64,000 nt of DNA, taken from Armatimonadota bacterium. GTDB lineage: Bacteria; Armatimonadota; Fimbriimonadia; Fimbriimonadales; Fimbriimonadaceae. The stretch lies in contig WGMG01000006.1 of assembly GCA_016125185.1 (NCBI GenBank), positions 1,922,001-1,986,000 on the forward strand, read 5' to 3'. This document shows positions 27,342-35,565 of this stretch, in pieces (position 1 is the stretch's first letter; each line of letters starts with the position of its first letter). The position numbers and the translations under genes were made by a program. A model generated the notes under the pieces. The model did not search any database and was not told where the DNA came from. It saw only the letters and a program-made list of their open reading frames with translations.

Positions 27342-28009
27342 GCGCGCTTTCGTCGGCGAAGGAGCAGCACTCCACCAAGCCCAATCGCGAGCATTGACGA
27401 TGGCTCTGGCACGACTCCAACGGTGAACCCGCTCCAGTACTCGAACGGCGACGCCGTGAACGAGATCGAGGTGTACGTCCCGGAGAACATGATCACGCCG
27501 CTCCCCTCCATGCCGTACAGCCGCAGGTTATCGTTGGTCCACATCGAACCCGAACCCCAATAGCCAGGGCCCTGGCTCAAAATCGTGAACGGCGTCGAAA
27601 AGTCGTAGTGCGACAACTGAGCCGGCGACCCCAAGCTCACAATGTCCATGATCGGATTTTTCACCGGCGCAGAAAACGTGATCGTATTCGTAATCACGTT
27701 CGTGGTCTGGCCAGAGAGGGCAATGATATCGGTCCGACTCGGCGCATTCTGGACCACCGCGTTCGTGTAGTAGCTCGGCCCGCCGTTGTACCCGGTGTAG
27801 TAGTAGGTGCCCGTGTTGTTGATCTGACTCTCCGCAACGACATTCCCGCTGTACGAAATGCCAACCGTCTGCGTCGGACTCACCACGATTTGGCCCGTCA
27901 TCGAACCCGGAATCCCGGTCTGGCTCGCAAAGAATTCGGCGTATCGGTAGACGTCCGCGTGCGAGAACGCCGGTAGGCAAAGAAGACCGAGGACGATTGC
28001 TTTTCTCAT
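27338..28009 (-). CDS. PEP-CTERM secreted protein
   Basis: 223 residues from ATG 28009 (the open frame 11 codons upstream is not needed). A signal peptide ends at FSHA (about 18). The mature part is Tyr/Gly/Asn-rich and beta-like (GTYYYTGYNGGPSYY). The tail is VPEPSSMLAIGLGGVLLLRRRKRA. It is similar in layout to the PEP-CTERM proteins at 15933, 29646 and 30464 but not closely related in its mature domain. The role is unknown. Confidence 0.82.
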   Translation of the reverse strand: MRKAIVLGLLCLPAFSHADVYRYAEFFASQTGIPGSMTGQIVVSPTQTVGISYSGNVVAESQINNTGTYYYTGYNGGPSYYTNAVVQNAPSRTDIIALSGQTTNVITNTITFSAPVKNPIMDIVSLGSPAQLSHYDFSTPFTILSQGPGYWGSGSMWTNDNLRLYGMEGSGVIMFSGTYTSISFTASPFEYWSGFTVGVVPEPSSMLAIGLGGVLLLRRRKRA

Positions 28010-28073
28010 AAACCCTTTTCGACGGTAATAATAGGGAGTCACCCTGTAAACAACTTCAGGGTTATTTTAGCGA

Positions 28074-29213
28074 ATGACAACCAAAAATCCGCGAATTTAC
28101 CTGGATAACGCCGCAACTACCGCACTCTTACCGGGTGTTCAGTCACGGATTTCCGAGGTCATGGCTTCGTTTGGCAACCCCTCCAGCCTCCATGCCCACG
28201 GTCGCGAAGCCAAGCACGAGATCGACTGGGCTCGCGAAAAAGTCTCCCAAGCCCTCGGTTGCCTCTTCGCCGAGGTCGTCTTCACCGGAAGCGGAACCGA
28301 GGCCGCCAACCTCGCCATCGTCGGTGCCGCCCTCGCCAATTCCGACTACCGCAGAAACCGAATTCTCCTCAGCGCCGTCGAGCACCACTGCGTCCTCCAC
28401 ACGCGTCCCCTGCTGGAACGTCTCGGCTACCAAGTCGAACTCATTCCCGTGGACCGAGAATCGAAGGTCCGCCTCGACGCCATAGAGGAGCTTGTAACGG
28501 ACGATGTGCTCTTTGTCTCACTGATGAGCGCCAACAACGAAACCGGCATGATTCAGCCCGTCGAAGCCGCCGCAAAAATCGCTCACACAAGAGGAGCCCT
28601 CCTCCACTGCGACCACGTCCAAGGATTCCTCAAGGACGTTTCCAACCCTTGCCAGTTTGCTGATCTCGTCTCCGTCGCCGCTCACAAAGTCAACGGCCCG
28701 AAAGGCGTCGGGGCGCTCGCCGTCCTCAACGGAACAAAAATCAAGCCGCTCGTCACCGGTGGCGAACAAGAGCGCGAGATGCGCGGCGGGACCGAAAATC
28801 TGCTCGGCATCGTCGGCTTCGGCGCCGCCATCGCCGGACACCAAACCCAAAGCTACAGACCAATGCGCGACGCGCTTCGCGCTCGGCTCCTCGCCGCCGG
28901 GGCCGTCCCCACCGTCGCCAACCCCGACGAAACCCTCGATACTCACCTCCACGTCCGCTTCCCCGGCATCGACGCCGAAACCCTCCTCATCCGCCTCGAC
29001 CGCGAAGGCATCAGCGCCAGTAGCGGCGCCGCGTGCAGCAGCGGCAGCATCGAGCCATCCCACGTCATGCTCGCCTGCGATTACACCGAAACCGAGGCCA
29101 AAGAAGGCGTTCGGTTCTCACTCGGGTACGGAAACACCGCCGAAGAAATCGAGCGGGCGAGTACCCTTATAGCCGAAGCCGTGCAGAGTATTCGGGGGAA
29201 AAGAAATGGATAG
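28074..29213 (+). CDS. Cysteine desulfurase (NifS/IscS family)
   Basis: A PLP enzyme that mobilises sulfur from cysteine for Fe-S clusters or thio-modified tRNA. YLDNAATT, FGNPSSLHAHGREAK, VEHHCVLH and the PLP lysine in AAHKVNGPKG (Lys205) are present. So is the mobile-loop cysteine in SGAACSSGS (Cys321), the GAACSSG form of group I desulfurases. 379 residues is normal. The usual DAVQ motif reads DHVQ. No IscU, SufU or MnmA gene is adjacent. The end overlaps the next gene by eight bases. Confidence 0.9.
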   Translation: MTTKNPRIYLDNAATTALLPGVQSRISEVMASFGNPSSLHAHGREAKHEIDWAREKVSQALGCLFAEVVFTGSGTEAANLAIVGAALANSDYRRNRILLSAVEHHCVLHTRPLLERLGYQVELIPVDRESKVRLDAIEELVTDDVLFVSLMSANNETGMIQPVEAAAKIAHTRGALLHCDHVQGFLKDVSNPCQFADLVSVAAHKVNGPKGVGALAVLNGTKIKPLVTGGEQEREMRGGTENLLGIVGFGAAIAGHQTQSYRPMRDALRARLLAAGAVPTVANPDETLDTHLHVRFPGIDAETLLIRLDREGISASSGAACSSGSIEPSHVMLACDYTETEAKEGVRFSLGYGNTAEEIERASTLIAEAVQSIRGKRNG

Positions 29214-29604
29214 GCCGAGCAAGGACGTCTCCGGCAAACTGATCCTCAAGGTGATCGGCATCATCGTGGCCCTCTTCATGGCCATGAACATCTTCTTCGT
29301 CGTCTATCGAAGCCGAGTCGTACCGAAGTCGATCGAAAAGCGACGCCAGGTCGCCGTGTTGCTCGCCGCGAGAGAGTGGAAGGAAGGCACGTTCAGCGGC
29401 AAAATCCTCGATGGCAAACCGGATGAGTCGCATCTTCCGCCCCAAAGCCCCGAAAGCCAGAGGCCAAAGGAGGTCGAGAACTACAGCGACACATTCAACA
29501 CCAGTACGGTGTTCGAATTTGAATACGCGAAACCGGAAAACCGCTGGTCAATCCAGGTCGGCAACGACACCTACACCGTTCATCGCGAAAACGGCGCAAA
29601 ATAG
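29206..29604 (+). CDS. Single-span membrane protein of unknown function
   Basis: 132 residues with one membrane segment at about 13-34 (LILKVIGIIVALFMAMNIFFVVY), then a charged extracytoplasmic part with a Pro/Ser/Glu linker (HLPPQSPESQRPKEVENYS) and a short beta-rich C-terminus. It overlaps the cysteine desulfurase gene by eight bases and so is probably cotranslated. No family recognised. Confidence 0.65.
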   Translation: MDRPSKDVSGKLILKVIGIIVALFMAMNIFFVVYRSRVVPKSIEKRRQVAVLLAAREWKEGTFSGKILDGKPDESHLPPQSPESQRPKEVENYSDTFNTSTVFEFEYAKPENRWSIQVGNDTYTVHRENGAK

Positions 29605-29645
29605 CCTGGACACCGCGGAAGCGGTAACCCAGGCTAGAGGGTCGA

Positions 29646-30257
29646 TTACTTGCTGGTTCGACGTCGTCTAACGAGCGCCAAAGCGCCAATGCCGAGGACG
29701 GCGAGGCTCGCCGGCTCTGGAACGGAGTCGATCGTCAAGTTGTCGAGTTGAAAGCCGGAGACCGTGCCGAGACCGCCCGAGCCATTGTCCATCACCGTAA
29801 TGCTATCCAGATTCGTAAACGATCCGTCTAGCATAAACGTCTGCCACTGGTTGGTAACGTTAAAGACCTGCGAAGTGGTACCGCCGCCCTCGTAGTTTCC
29901 GACGACCGTGATTGATCCGGTTGCGAAGGTGCCATCAAAAACCGCCGAATCAAAAGACTCCATCGAGAACGGTGCATCGGATATGGGCTTAAAGTTCACA
30001 CTGCCCGTTGCTCCATTGTTATCGTCTCCAATAGCTGCCAACGTGACGCTTCCATCTTGCACGCGCCCCGAGCCGGTGTAGCTGTCTGTCAGGATTCCCC
30101 AACCTCCAGCCGAAAAGTTAAAGTTGTATCCCTCGGACACGAGCGGGTTATCGAATTGATCGGATGTGATGTCCTCGAAGTCGATGACGGTTGCCGACGC
30201 GATCGCCGGAAAGACAAGCAAAGCTGAGCCCACTGCCACTAGTAGAATTTTTTTCAT
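29646..30257 (-). CDS. PEP-CTERM secreted protein, tandem paralogue A
   Basis: 203 residues from ATG 30257. It has a signal peptide (about 1-22, ending ASA) and a beta-sandwich domain opening TVIDFEDITSDQFDNPLVSEGYNFNF and containing FDSAVFDGTFATGSITVVGNYEGGGTT. The tail is VPEPASLAVLGIGALALVRRRRTSK. It is clearly paralogous along its whole length to the protein at 30464-31072. The domain resembles lectin-like or galactose-binding jelly rolls seen in PEP-CTERM proteins. The two genes are separated by 206 bp and each probably has its own promoter. Confidence 0.85.
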   Translation of the reverse strand: MKKILLVAVGSALLVFPAIASATVIDFEDITSDQFDNPLVSEGYNFNFSAGGWGILTDSYTGSGRVQDGSVTLAAIGDDNNGATGSVNFKPISDAPFSMESFDSAVFDGTFATGSITVVGNYEGGGTTSQVFNVTNQWQTFMLDGSFTNLDSITVMDNGSGGLGTVSGFQLDNLTIDSVPEPASLAVLGIGALALVRRRRTSK

Positions 30258-30463
30258 GTTGATTCCCAAAGTCTTCTCACTCAATCGAGCGAACAAATCA
30301 CAGTATAGGGAAACGAAATGAATCCGTCGACCCGGCAAATATGCTGGGTGGAACACGGAAGGAGGCTAAACCAAGGCAGTTCCGCCTACCATCCCGAAGC
30401 ATATTCAAACTAACCCTATACCGAGGTGGATGAGTTTTTAGCCCCATCCACCTGGTCGCATAC

Positions 30464-31072
30464 TTACTTGCTGGTTCGTCGTCGAACGAGCGCTAAAGCG
30501 CCAAGTCCGAGAACGGCAAGGCTCGCCGGCTCCGGAACGGTGCCGTTGATGGCGATATTGTCGAGCTGGAAGCCAGGACCTGAATCAAAGTCGCTCGTAT
30601 TGAGGTCGACAACTGTAACGCTCTGCAGGTTGGTAAACGTACCATTCAAAGCGAACGACTGCCATTGATTGGTGATTGAAAAGTCCTGAACCGTGGTGCC
30701 ACCACCGACGAAGTTGCCGATGAACTCGATCGAACCCGTAGCAAACAGACCAGTGAAGACGGCCGAATCAAATCCTTGGACCGAAAATGGCGCGCCTGAG
30801 TCCGTGCTGAAGGTGACCTGAGCGTTCGTGAAGTTTCGCGGGCCAGCCAAGAACAGCGTCGAAGTTCCATTCTGAACTCGATCAAACGAGGTGTAACCAT
30901 CGGTGGCGATAGCCCAACCTTGTGCGTCGAAGTTGAAAGTGAATCCCTCAGAGGGAATCGGATTTCCGAACTGGTCTGCCGTAATGTCTTCAAAGTCCAG
31001 CATGTCTGCCGAAGCGAACGACGAAAGAGAAAGCGCGGCAAGGCCGACTGCCCCAACTAAGAGTTTCTTCAT
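30464..31072 (-). CDS. PEP-CTERM secreted protein, tandem paralogue B
   Basis: 202 residues from ATG 31072 (MKKLLVGAVGLAALSLSSFASA signal). It shares with paralogue A the blocks DFEDIT-DQF-NP, SEGF-FNF, FDSAVF-G-FATGSI and GGGTT, the NQWQ-F--G-FTNL block and GFQLDN, plus a nearly identical sorting tail VPEPASLAVLGLGALALVRRRTSK. This indicates a recent tandem duplication. A non-essential upstream extension of the frame to 31138 is rejected. Function unknown. Confidence 0.85.
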   Translation of the reverse strand: MKKLLVGAVGLAALSLSSFASADMLDFEDITADQFGNPIPSEGFTFNFDAQGWAIATDGYTSFDRVQNGTSTLFLAGPRNFTNAQVTFSTDSGAPFSVQGFDSAVFTGLFATGSIEFIGNFVGGGTTVQDFSITNQWQSFALNGTFTNLQSVTVVDLNTSDFDSGPGFQLDNIAINGTVPEPASLAVLGLGALALVRRRTSK

Positions 31073-31349
31073 AGATATCTCCCAAAAGTTCCGCACACAA
31101 TTGTGCGAACAAGCCAAGTATATCGCGCGGGTAACCATTTTGTAAGTTGCCTATCGGAAACGATGCGGGGCGAATGACCCATTCCAACGGGTGGCACGGT
31201 CAGCGACCACTTCCCGCTTGCGGGATGGGAGTTGGCCGTGTGACAAGGACCTCACCATCCCTCGAAACGCGCCAACCAGCAAGCAACCAACCTCAACATT
31301 CCTAAGAAAATTAGGTTCTTCCCCCAACCCCTCCCGCCCACCCAGCAAC

Positions 31350-31520
31350 AGTGCCATACTGGTTACCGTGTGAAGGATCGATCGCCTTGATCGATCTGAA
31401 AATTGGGGAAAGCTGGTGGAACTCCAGCGCTGTGCCGCAACGGTAAAAGTCCGAATGCCCACTTCGCACAAAAAGCGCATCGCCCACGAGCATGGGTCGG
31501 ATGATGGTTGGGCGATTCCC
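31350..31520 (+). promoter_or_regulatory. Cobalamin (B12) riboswitch
   Basis: The conserved core GGGGAAAGCTGGTGGAAC (31405-31422), TCCAGCGCTGTGCCGCAACGG (31423-31443) and GTAAAAGTCCGAATGCCC follow the cobalamin riboswitch pattern (GGxGAA, CGCTG, CCGCAACxGTAA, then a B12-box-like AGTCCGxAxGCC). An ATCGCCCA/TGGGCGAT pair (31479-31516) lies beyond the core and could be the expression platform, either a terminator or a sequestering stem. The first start codon (31573) is about 55 bases downstream. Ligand class cannot be told by eye. Confidence 0.85.
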
Positions 31521-31572
31521 ATCGTCCTATCGCATCTCCTTCCTCTCCGCTCCGAAGCAATGCAGGAGCGAA

Positions 31573-32280
31573 ATGAAGAATCGGAAGGCCGGGTTTACCC
31601 TCATCGAACTGCTCGTCGTCATCGCGATCATCGCGATCCTCGCGGCGATCCTGTTCCCCGTGTTTGCCCAGGCCAAATCGGCGGCCAAGTCGGCCCAATG
31701 CCTCTCGAACCAGCGTCAAATCGTCACTGCTTGGCTGATGTATGCCAGCGACGTCGATGACCGCGCGTGCCTCTCCTACTACTACCGAAACGGCTTCGAC
31801 GTCGAGGTGGCATGGGATTTCACGCTCGATTGGTCGGCCGGCACGACCCCGAAAGCCTCCGGCGGACTCCTCTACCCCTACATCAAGAACGGGCAGATCA
31901 ACGCCTGCCCCTCGTTCTTTGGCGAAGCCTACGGGCGGCCGTACACCGGCTACGCCTACAACGCGACCTACATCGGCGGCGACATCTTTGGCGCCTACCG
32001 CGAAGCTTCGCTAGGGGGGATTCAGGATCCGGCCGGAACGGCGGTCTTCGCCGACGGCGGCTACGGCTGGCCCGTGAAGGGACAAAACTACCTTCGCGCC
32101 CCTAGCGACCCGTTCTATGGCATCGGCACCGTCCATTTTCGCCACCTCGGTGGTGCAAACGTGGCCTACGCCGACGGACACGCTCGCAAGGTGAAAACCC
32201 GCTACCGGGCCATCGCCTCCGAGCCCGAAACCGGAGCCCTCTCGAACGACGATTCTGCATACGACCTGCAAGGCGACTAG
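31573..32280 (+). CDS. Pseudopilin-like H-X9-DG protein under B12 control
   Basis: 235 residues from ATG 31573 (AGGAG seven bases upstream). The frame extends to 31492 into the riboswitch and that part is rejected. The prepilin motif [20 protein letters not shown] leads into a hydrophobic helix; the C-terminal region contains [15 protein letters not shown], an exact H-X9-DG motif. The family is of unknown function and abundant in Planctomycetes and Armatimonadota. Its placement first behind the riboswitch is unusual and suggests a role in surface uptake or sensing of corrinoids. Confidence 0.85.
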   Translation: MKNRKAGFTLIELLVVIAIIAILAAILFPVFAQAKSAAKSAQCLSNQRQIVTAWLMYASDVDDRACLSYYYRNGFDVEVAWDFTLDWSAGTTPKASGGLLYPYIKNGQINACPSFFGEAYGRPYTGYAYNATYIGGDIFGAYREASLGGIQDPAGTAVFADGGYGWPVKGQNYLRAPSDPFYGIGTVHFRHLGGANVAYADGHARKVKTRYRAIASEPETGALSNDDSAYDLQGD

Positions 32281-32291
32281 ATGGAGAACTA

Positions 32292-33050
32292 ATGAAAACG
32301 CATATCACACTCGCGGCGCTGGCCCTGTCCGGCGCGTCCTTCGCCAACCTTGCGACCTTTGACGACCTCAGCCTCGCGCCCGGTTCGTACGAAAACACAG
32401 CCAGCTTCGCCAGCGACGGATTTGGCTTCAATAACAGCTACGATCCGACCTTTGGCTCTTGGGCCGGTTTCGCCTACTCAAGCGTCCAAGACGGCACCAC
32501 TGCGGGCTTCGGAAACCAGTATGCGGCCAAACCCGGTGCCGCCCACAGCGGGGCCAATTACGGCGTCGCCTTCCAGGACTCGTTCACGCCTGTCACGCCG
32601 ACCATCACGGTTCCCACCGGCCAGTCGCTGACCGGACTCTGGATCACGAACACGACTTACGCCTACTACTCGATGCACGATGGCGACGCCTTCGCAAAGA
32701 AGTTCGGTGGAGCCACCGGCAACGACCCCGACTGGTTCAAAGTCACCGCGACCGGCCTGATCGGCTCGACCATCACCGGCACCGCCGACTTCTTCCTCGC
32801 CGACTTTCGCGACTCCGACAACTCCAACGACTACATCGTCTCCGATTGGCGTTACTTCGACCTCACCGGCCTCGGCGCCGCGACCTCCGTCCAGTTCACG
32901 CTGTCGTCGAGCGATAACGGCGCGTTCGGCATGAACACACCCGCCTACTTCGCCATCGACGACGTCTCATCCGTCCCCGAACCGGCGTCCCTCGCCATCA
33001 TCGCGTTCGGATTGGTCGGCCTCGCTCGCCGTCGGAGCCGCCGAGCATGA
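32292..33050 (+). CDS. DUF4465-type PEP-CTERM secreted protein
   Basis: 252 residues with a signal peptide (about 1-18). A DUF4465 domain follows: LATFDDLSLAPGSYEN, WAGFAYSSVQDGTTAGFGNQYAAK, LWITNTTYAYYSMHDGDAFAKKFGG, SDWRYFDLTGLG and FGMNTPAYFAIDDV. It ends in the PEP-CTERM tail VPEPASLAIIAFGLVGLARRRSRRA. The domain is a secreted jelly-roll type; I recall its genes near cobalamin riboswitches in other phyla but cannot check that here. It starts 11 bp after the pseudopilin gene and overlaps the next gene by four bases. Confidence 0.82.
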   Translation: MKTHITLAALALSGASFANLATFDDLSLAPGSYENTASFASDGFGFNNSYDPTFGSWAGFAYSSVQDGTTAGFGNQYAAKPGAAHSGANYGVAFQDSFTPVTPTITVPTGQSLTGLWITNTTYAYYSMHDGDAFAKKFGGATGNDPDWFKVTATGLIGSTITGTADFFLADFRDSDNSNDYIVSDWRYFDLTGLGAATSVQFTLSSSDNGAFGMNTPAYFAIDDVSSVPEPASLAIIAFGLVGLARRRSRRA

Positions 33051-33826
33051 GGGCTCTTGTCGGGCTCGCCGTCCTCTTCGCCACCGTATCGGCCAATGCC
33101 CAGTTCGCCGCCCACGGAATCTCAGCCTCGGACCCATCCTTCACCGGATGGGCCACCGGCGTTAACAATCTGACCCGCGGACCGATGAACATCGCCAACC
33201 CCAGCTTGGGCTTTGCCAGCTATGGCTCCGCCTCCGACGCCCTCGGCGCACCTGGCGGCTGGAGCGGCGTGGTCAGCCTCGGCGATGGAGGCTCGATCAC
33301 CGTCACCTTCGATCAGCCGATCACCGACGGTCCGGGTGACGATTTCGCCGTCTTCGAAAACGGTTTCGCCACCGGCGGAAACGTCTTCGCTGAACTCGGC
33401 TTCGTCGAGGTCAGCTCGAACGGAACTGACTTCTTCCGATTCCAAAGCACGAGCCTAACCCAAACCACGACTCAACTGGGAGCCTTCGCCTCCCTCGATC
33501 CGACCAAGGTCCACAACCTCGCCGGACAGTTCCCCGAACTCGAAGGTACGCCGTTCGACCTATCCGAACTCAGCGGAGTCTCGAACCTGCTGGACGTCAA
33601 CGCCGTTCGCTACGTCCGCGTGGTCGATGTCGTCGGCAGTATCGACGATGCCTACGCGACCTACGATAACTTCGGCCACAAAATCAACGACCCCTGGAGC
33701 ACACCGTTTGCGTCGGGAGGCTTCGACCTTGATGCCGTCGGAGTCATTCACGCCGTTCCCGAGCCGGGATCGCTAACCGCCTTGGCACTGGGGCTCGCCC
33801 TCATCCTGAGGCGGCGAAAGCGCTAG
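33047..33826 (+). CDS. PEP-CTERM secreted protein, third gene of the B12 operon
   Basis: 259 residues with a signal peptide ending ANA (about 17). A beta-rich domain contains GAPGGWSGVVSLGDGGSITVTFDQPITDGPGDDFAVFENGF and FVEVSSNGTDFFRF, a pattern I associate with cell-surface proteins of unknown role. The tail is VPEPGSLTALALGLALILRRRKR. ATGA overlap with the DUF4465 gene indicates coupled translation. The DNA is free of other genes up to the hairpin at 33832. Confidence 0.8.
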   Translation: MRALVGLAVLFATVSANAQFAAHGISASDPSFTGWATGVNNLTRGPMNIANPSLGFASYGSASDALGAPGGWSGVVSLGDGGSITVTFDQPITDGPGDDFAVFENGFATGGNVFAELGFVEVSSNGTDFFRFQSTSLTQTTTQLGAFASLDPTKVHNLAGQFPELEGTPFDLSELSGVSNLLDVNAVRYVRVVDVVGSIDDAYATYDNFGHKINDPWSTPFASGGFDLDAVGVIHAVPEPGSLTALALGLALILRRRKR

Positions 33827-33831
33827 AGAGG

Positions 33832-33891
33832 GAGGCCGGCGGAACGGAACCGAGGCTCGATCCCTCGACCTTCCGCCCGCCGGCGATCCTC
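33832..33891 (+). terminator. Long hairpin at the end of the B12 operon
   Basis: GCCGGCGG pairs with CGCCGGC and inner blocks GGAA/TTCC and CGAGG/CCTCG follow, all within 60 bases starting 6 bp after the stop. There is no T tract, so termination is inferred from position and stem strength. Confidence 0.55.
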
Positions 33892-33978
33892 AAGAAGAAT
33901 GCCCCTCGAAAAGATCGCAATAAGCATCTATACGGTGGTCTGACGCGCAACACCACCCATCGCATGTAGACTTTTGGT

Positions 33979-35376
33979 ATGAACGTCCGCATCGAAAAAG
34001 ATAGTCTGGGCGAGGTCCAAGTTCCCGCCAAAGCCTACTGGGGTTCCCAAGCCGAGAGAAGCCGCCTCCTCTTCCCCATCAGCGGCCTCACCGAGCACCC
34101 CCAGTTCATTGATGCCTACACGCGTCTCAAGAAGGCGTGCGCCCAGGCCAACACCGAACTGGGCCTCCTCGATCCCAAGATCGGTGCCGCGATTGTTGAA
34201 GCCGCCGACGAGATTCTATGTGGGCGATTCCGCGACCAATTTCCCGTCGATGTCTTCCACATGGGGGCCGGAACCTGCTTCCACATGAACGTCAATGAGG
34301 TGCTCGCCAATCGGGCCGAAGAAATCCTCGGCGGTCAGCTAGGCGAATACAAAATCGTCAATCCCAATGACCATCCAAACTTCGGACAAAGCACGAACGA
34401 CACCTTCCCCACCGCCATGCGAATCATGAGCCGGGTCATGCTCGATGACCTGCTCGCCGCGGGTCACAAGCTGGCCGACGCGCTTGCGGCCAAAGGACGA
34501 GAGTTCGACCCGATCCTTAAATCCGGCCGGACTCACCTACAGGACGCCGTCCCCGTCCGCCTTGGTCAGGAGTTTGCCGCCTATGCCGCTGCCGTCCGAA
34601 AAGCTCTACGCTGGCTGGAGATGGCTGGTCACGAACTCGAAGAATTGGGCATCGGCGGCAGTGCCGCTGGAACCGGTCTCAACACTCATCCCCAATACCG
34701 CTTCCGAGTTATCGAACTCCTCGCCCAAGAAACTGGCATCCCTTTCCGCCCCGCCGAGGACCTTCGCGAAGCCATGCAGAGCAACTTCGCGATGGCGAGC
34801 CTCGCCGCTGGTCTGCGCATCCTGTGCCTGGAGCTCACGCGCATCGCCAACGACCTGCGCCTCCTCTGCTCTGGACCACTGACCGGCTTTGCCGAGATCG
34901 TCTTGCCTGCCGTCCAACCCGGGTCTTCCATCATGCCTGGCAAGATCAACCCGAGCATGGCCGAAAACCTCAATATCGTCCTCTACCAAGTGCTGGGCCA
35001 GTGCGCTAGCATCGAAGGCTGTGTCCAGGCCGGACAGCTAGAACTCAACGTCATGATGCCCGGCATGGTGTTTTCGTCTCAGTTTTCGCTCCAAATCCTA
35101 ACCAATACGCTTCGCACGTTCACGACGAACTGCGTCGAAGGCATCACCGCCGACGAGGAGCGATGCCGCCATTACGCCGAGACCTCGCCGTCGCTGGCAA
35201 CCGCCCTCAACACCTACCTCGGCTACAAAAAGACCGCCGAAGTCGTCAAGCAAGCGCTCAAGGAGAAGAAGCCGATCCCCCAAGTCGTTCGCGAACTCGG
35301 TCTCCTCGACGAAGAAACTCTCGCCAAAGCCCTCGATCCTGCCCTCCTCACCGAACCCGGCATCCCCGGCGGCTAG
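33979..35376 (+). CDS. Aspartase/fumarase family lyase, probably aspartate ammonia-lyase
   Basis: 465 residues. The family signature GSSIMPGKINPSMAENLN, the catalytic SS loop, GTCFHMNVNEVLANRAEEILG, HPNFGQSTNDTFPTAMRI and SGRTHLQDAVPVRLGQEF are intact. LELNVMMPG and the C-terminal VVRELGLLDEETLAKALDP favour aspartate ammonia-lyase (aspartate to fumarate plus ammonia) over fumarase. The HLQDA form and PISG near residue 35 are also seen in fumarases. Either way it links to the TCA cycle. It stands alone between the B12 operon and the sulfatase. Confidence 0.85.
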   Translation: MNVRIEKDSLGEVQVPAKAYWGSQAERSRLLFPISGLTEHPQFIDAYTRLKKACAQANTELGLLDPKIGAAIVEAADEILCGRFRDQFPVDVFHMGAGTCFHMNVNEVLANRAEEILGGQLGEYKIVNPNDHPNFGQSTNDTFPTAMRIMSRVMLDDLLAAGHKLADALAAKGREFDPILKSGRTHLQDAVPVRLGQEFAAYAAAVRKALRWLEMAGHELEELGIGGSAAGTGLNTHPQYRFRVIELLAQETGIPFRPAEDLREAMQSNFAMASLAAGLRILCLELTRIANDLRLLCSGPLTGFAEIVLPAVQPGSSIMPGKINPSMAENLNIVLYQVLGQCASIEGCVQAGQLELNVMMPGMVFSSQFSLQILTNTLRTFTTNCVEGITADEERCRHYAETSPSLATALNTYLGYKKTAEVVKQALKEKKPIPQVVRELGLLDEETLAKALDPALLTEPGIPGG

Positions 35377-35414
35377 TCATGGACTGCGTCGAATAGGGAA
35401 AGCCCACTGGGAGT

Positions 35415-35483
35415 TGCGAGCGTCTCGCTCGCATAGCAAAGTCAGTAGAGGCGAAGCATCTGGGAGGGTGGGCATCTTGCCCA
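35415..35483. repeat. Two perfect TCT-loop hairpins
   Basis: TGCGAGCG-TCT-CGCTCGCA (35415-35433) and TGGGCA-TCT-TGCCCA (35469-35483) lie in the 189 bp gap between the lyase and the sulfatase. Both have the same three-base loop, which suggests related dispersed palindromes. They may act as terminators for the convergent genes. Confidence 0.5.
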
Positions 35484-35565
35484 TCTGGGAGCCATGCCTT
35501 GGGTTCCTATCTCTCGGGGCACAGGCGTCTCGGAGAAACACGGTGGAGTACCACCAACCAAGCCC

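Noticed and set aside
33979-35376. Fumarase (fumC) naming
   Set aside because: Several blocks fit both enzymes; the LNVMMPG and C-terminal region favour aspartate ammonia-lyase, so no gene symbol was given.
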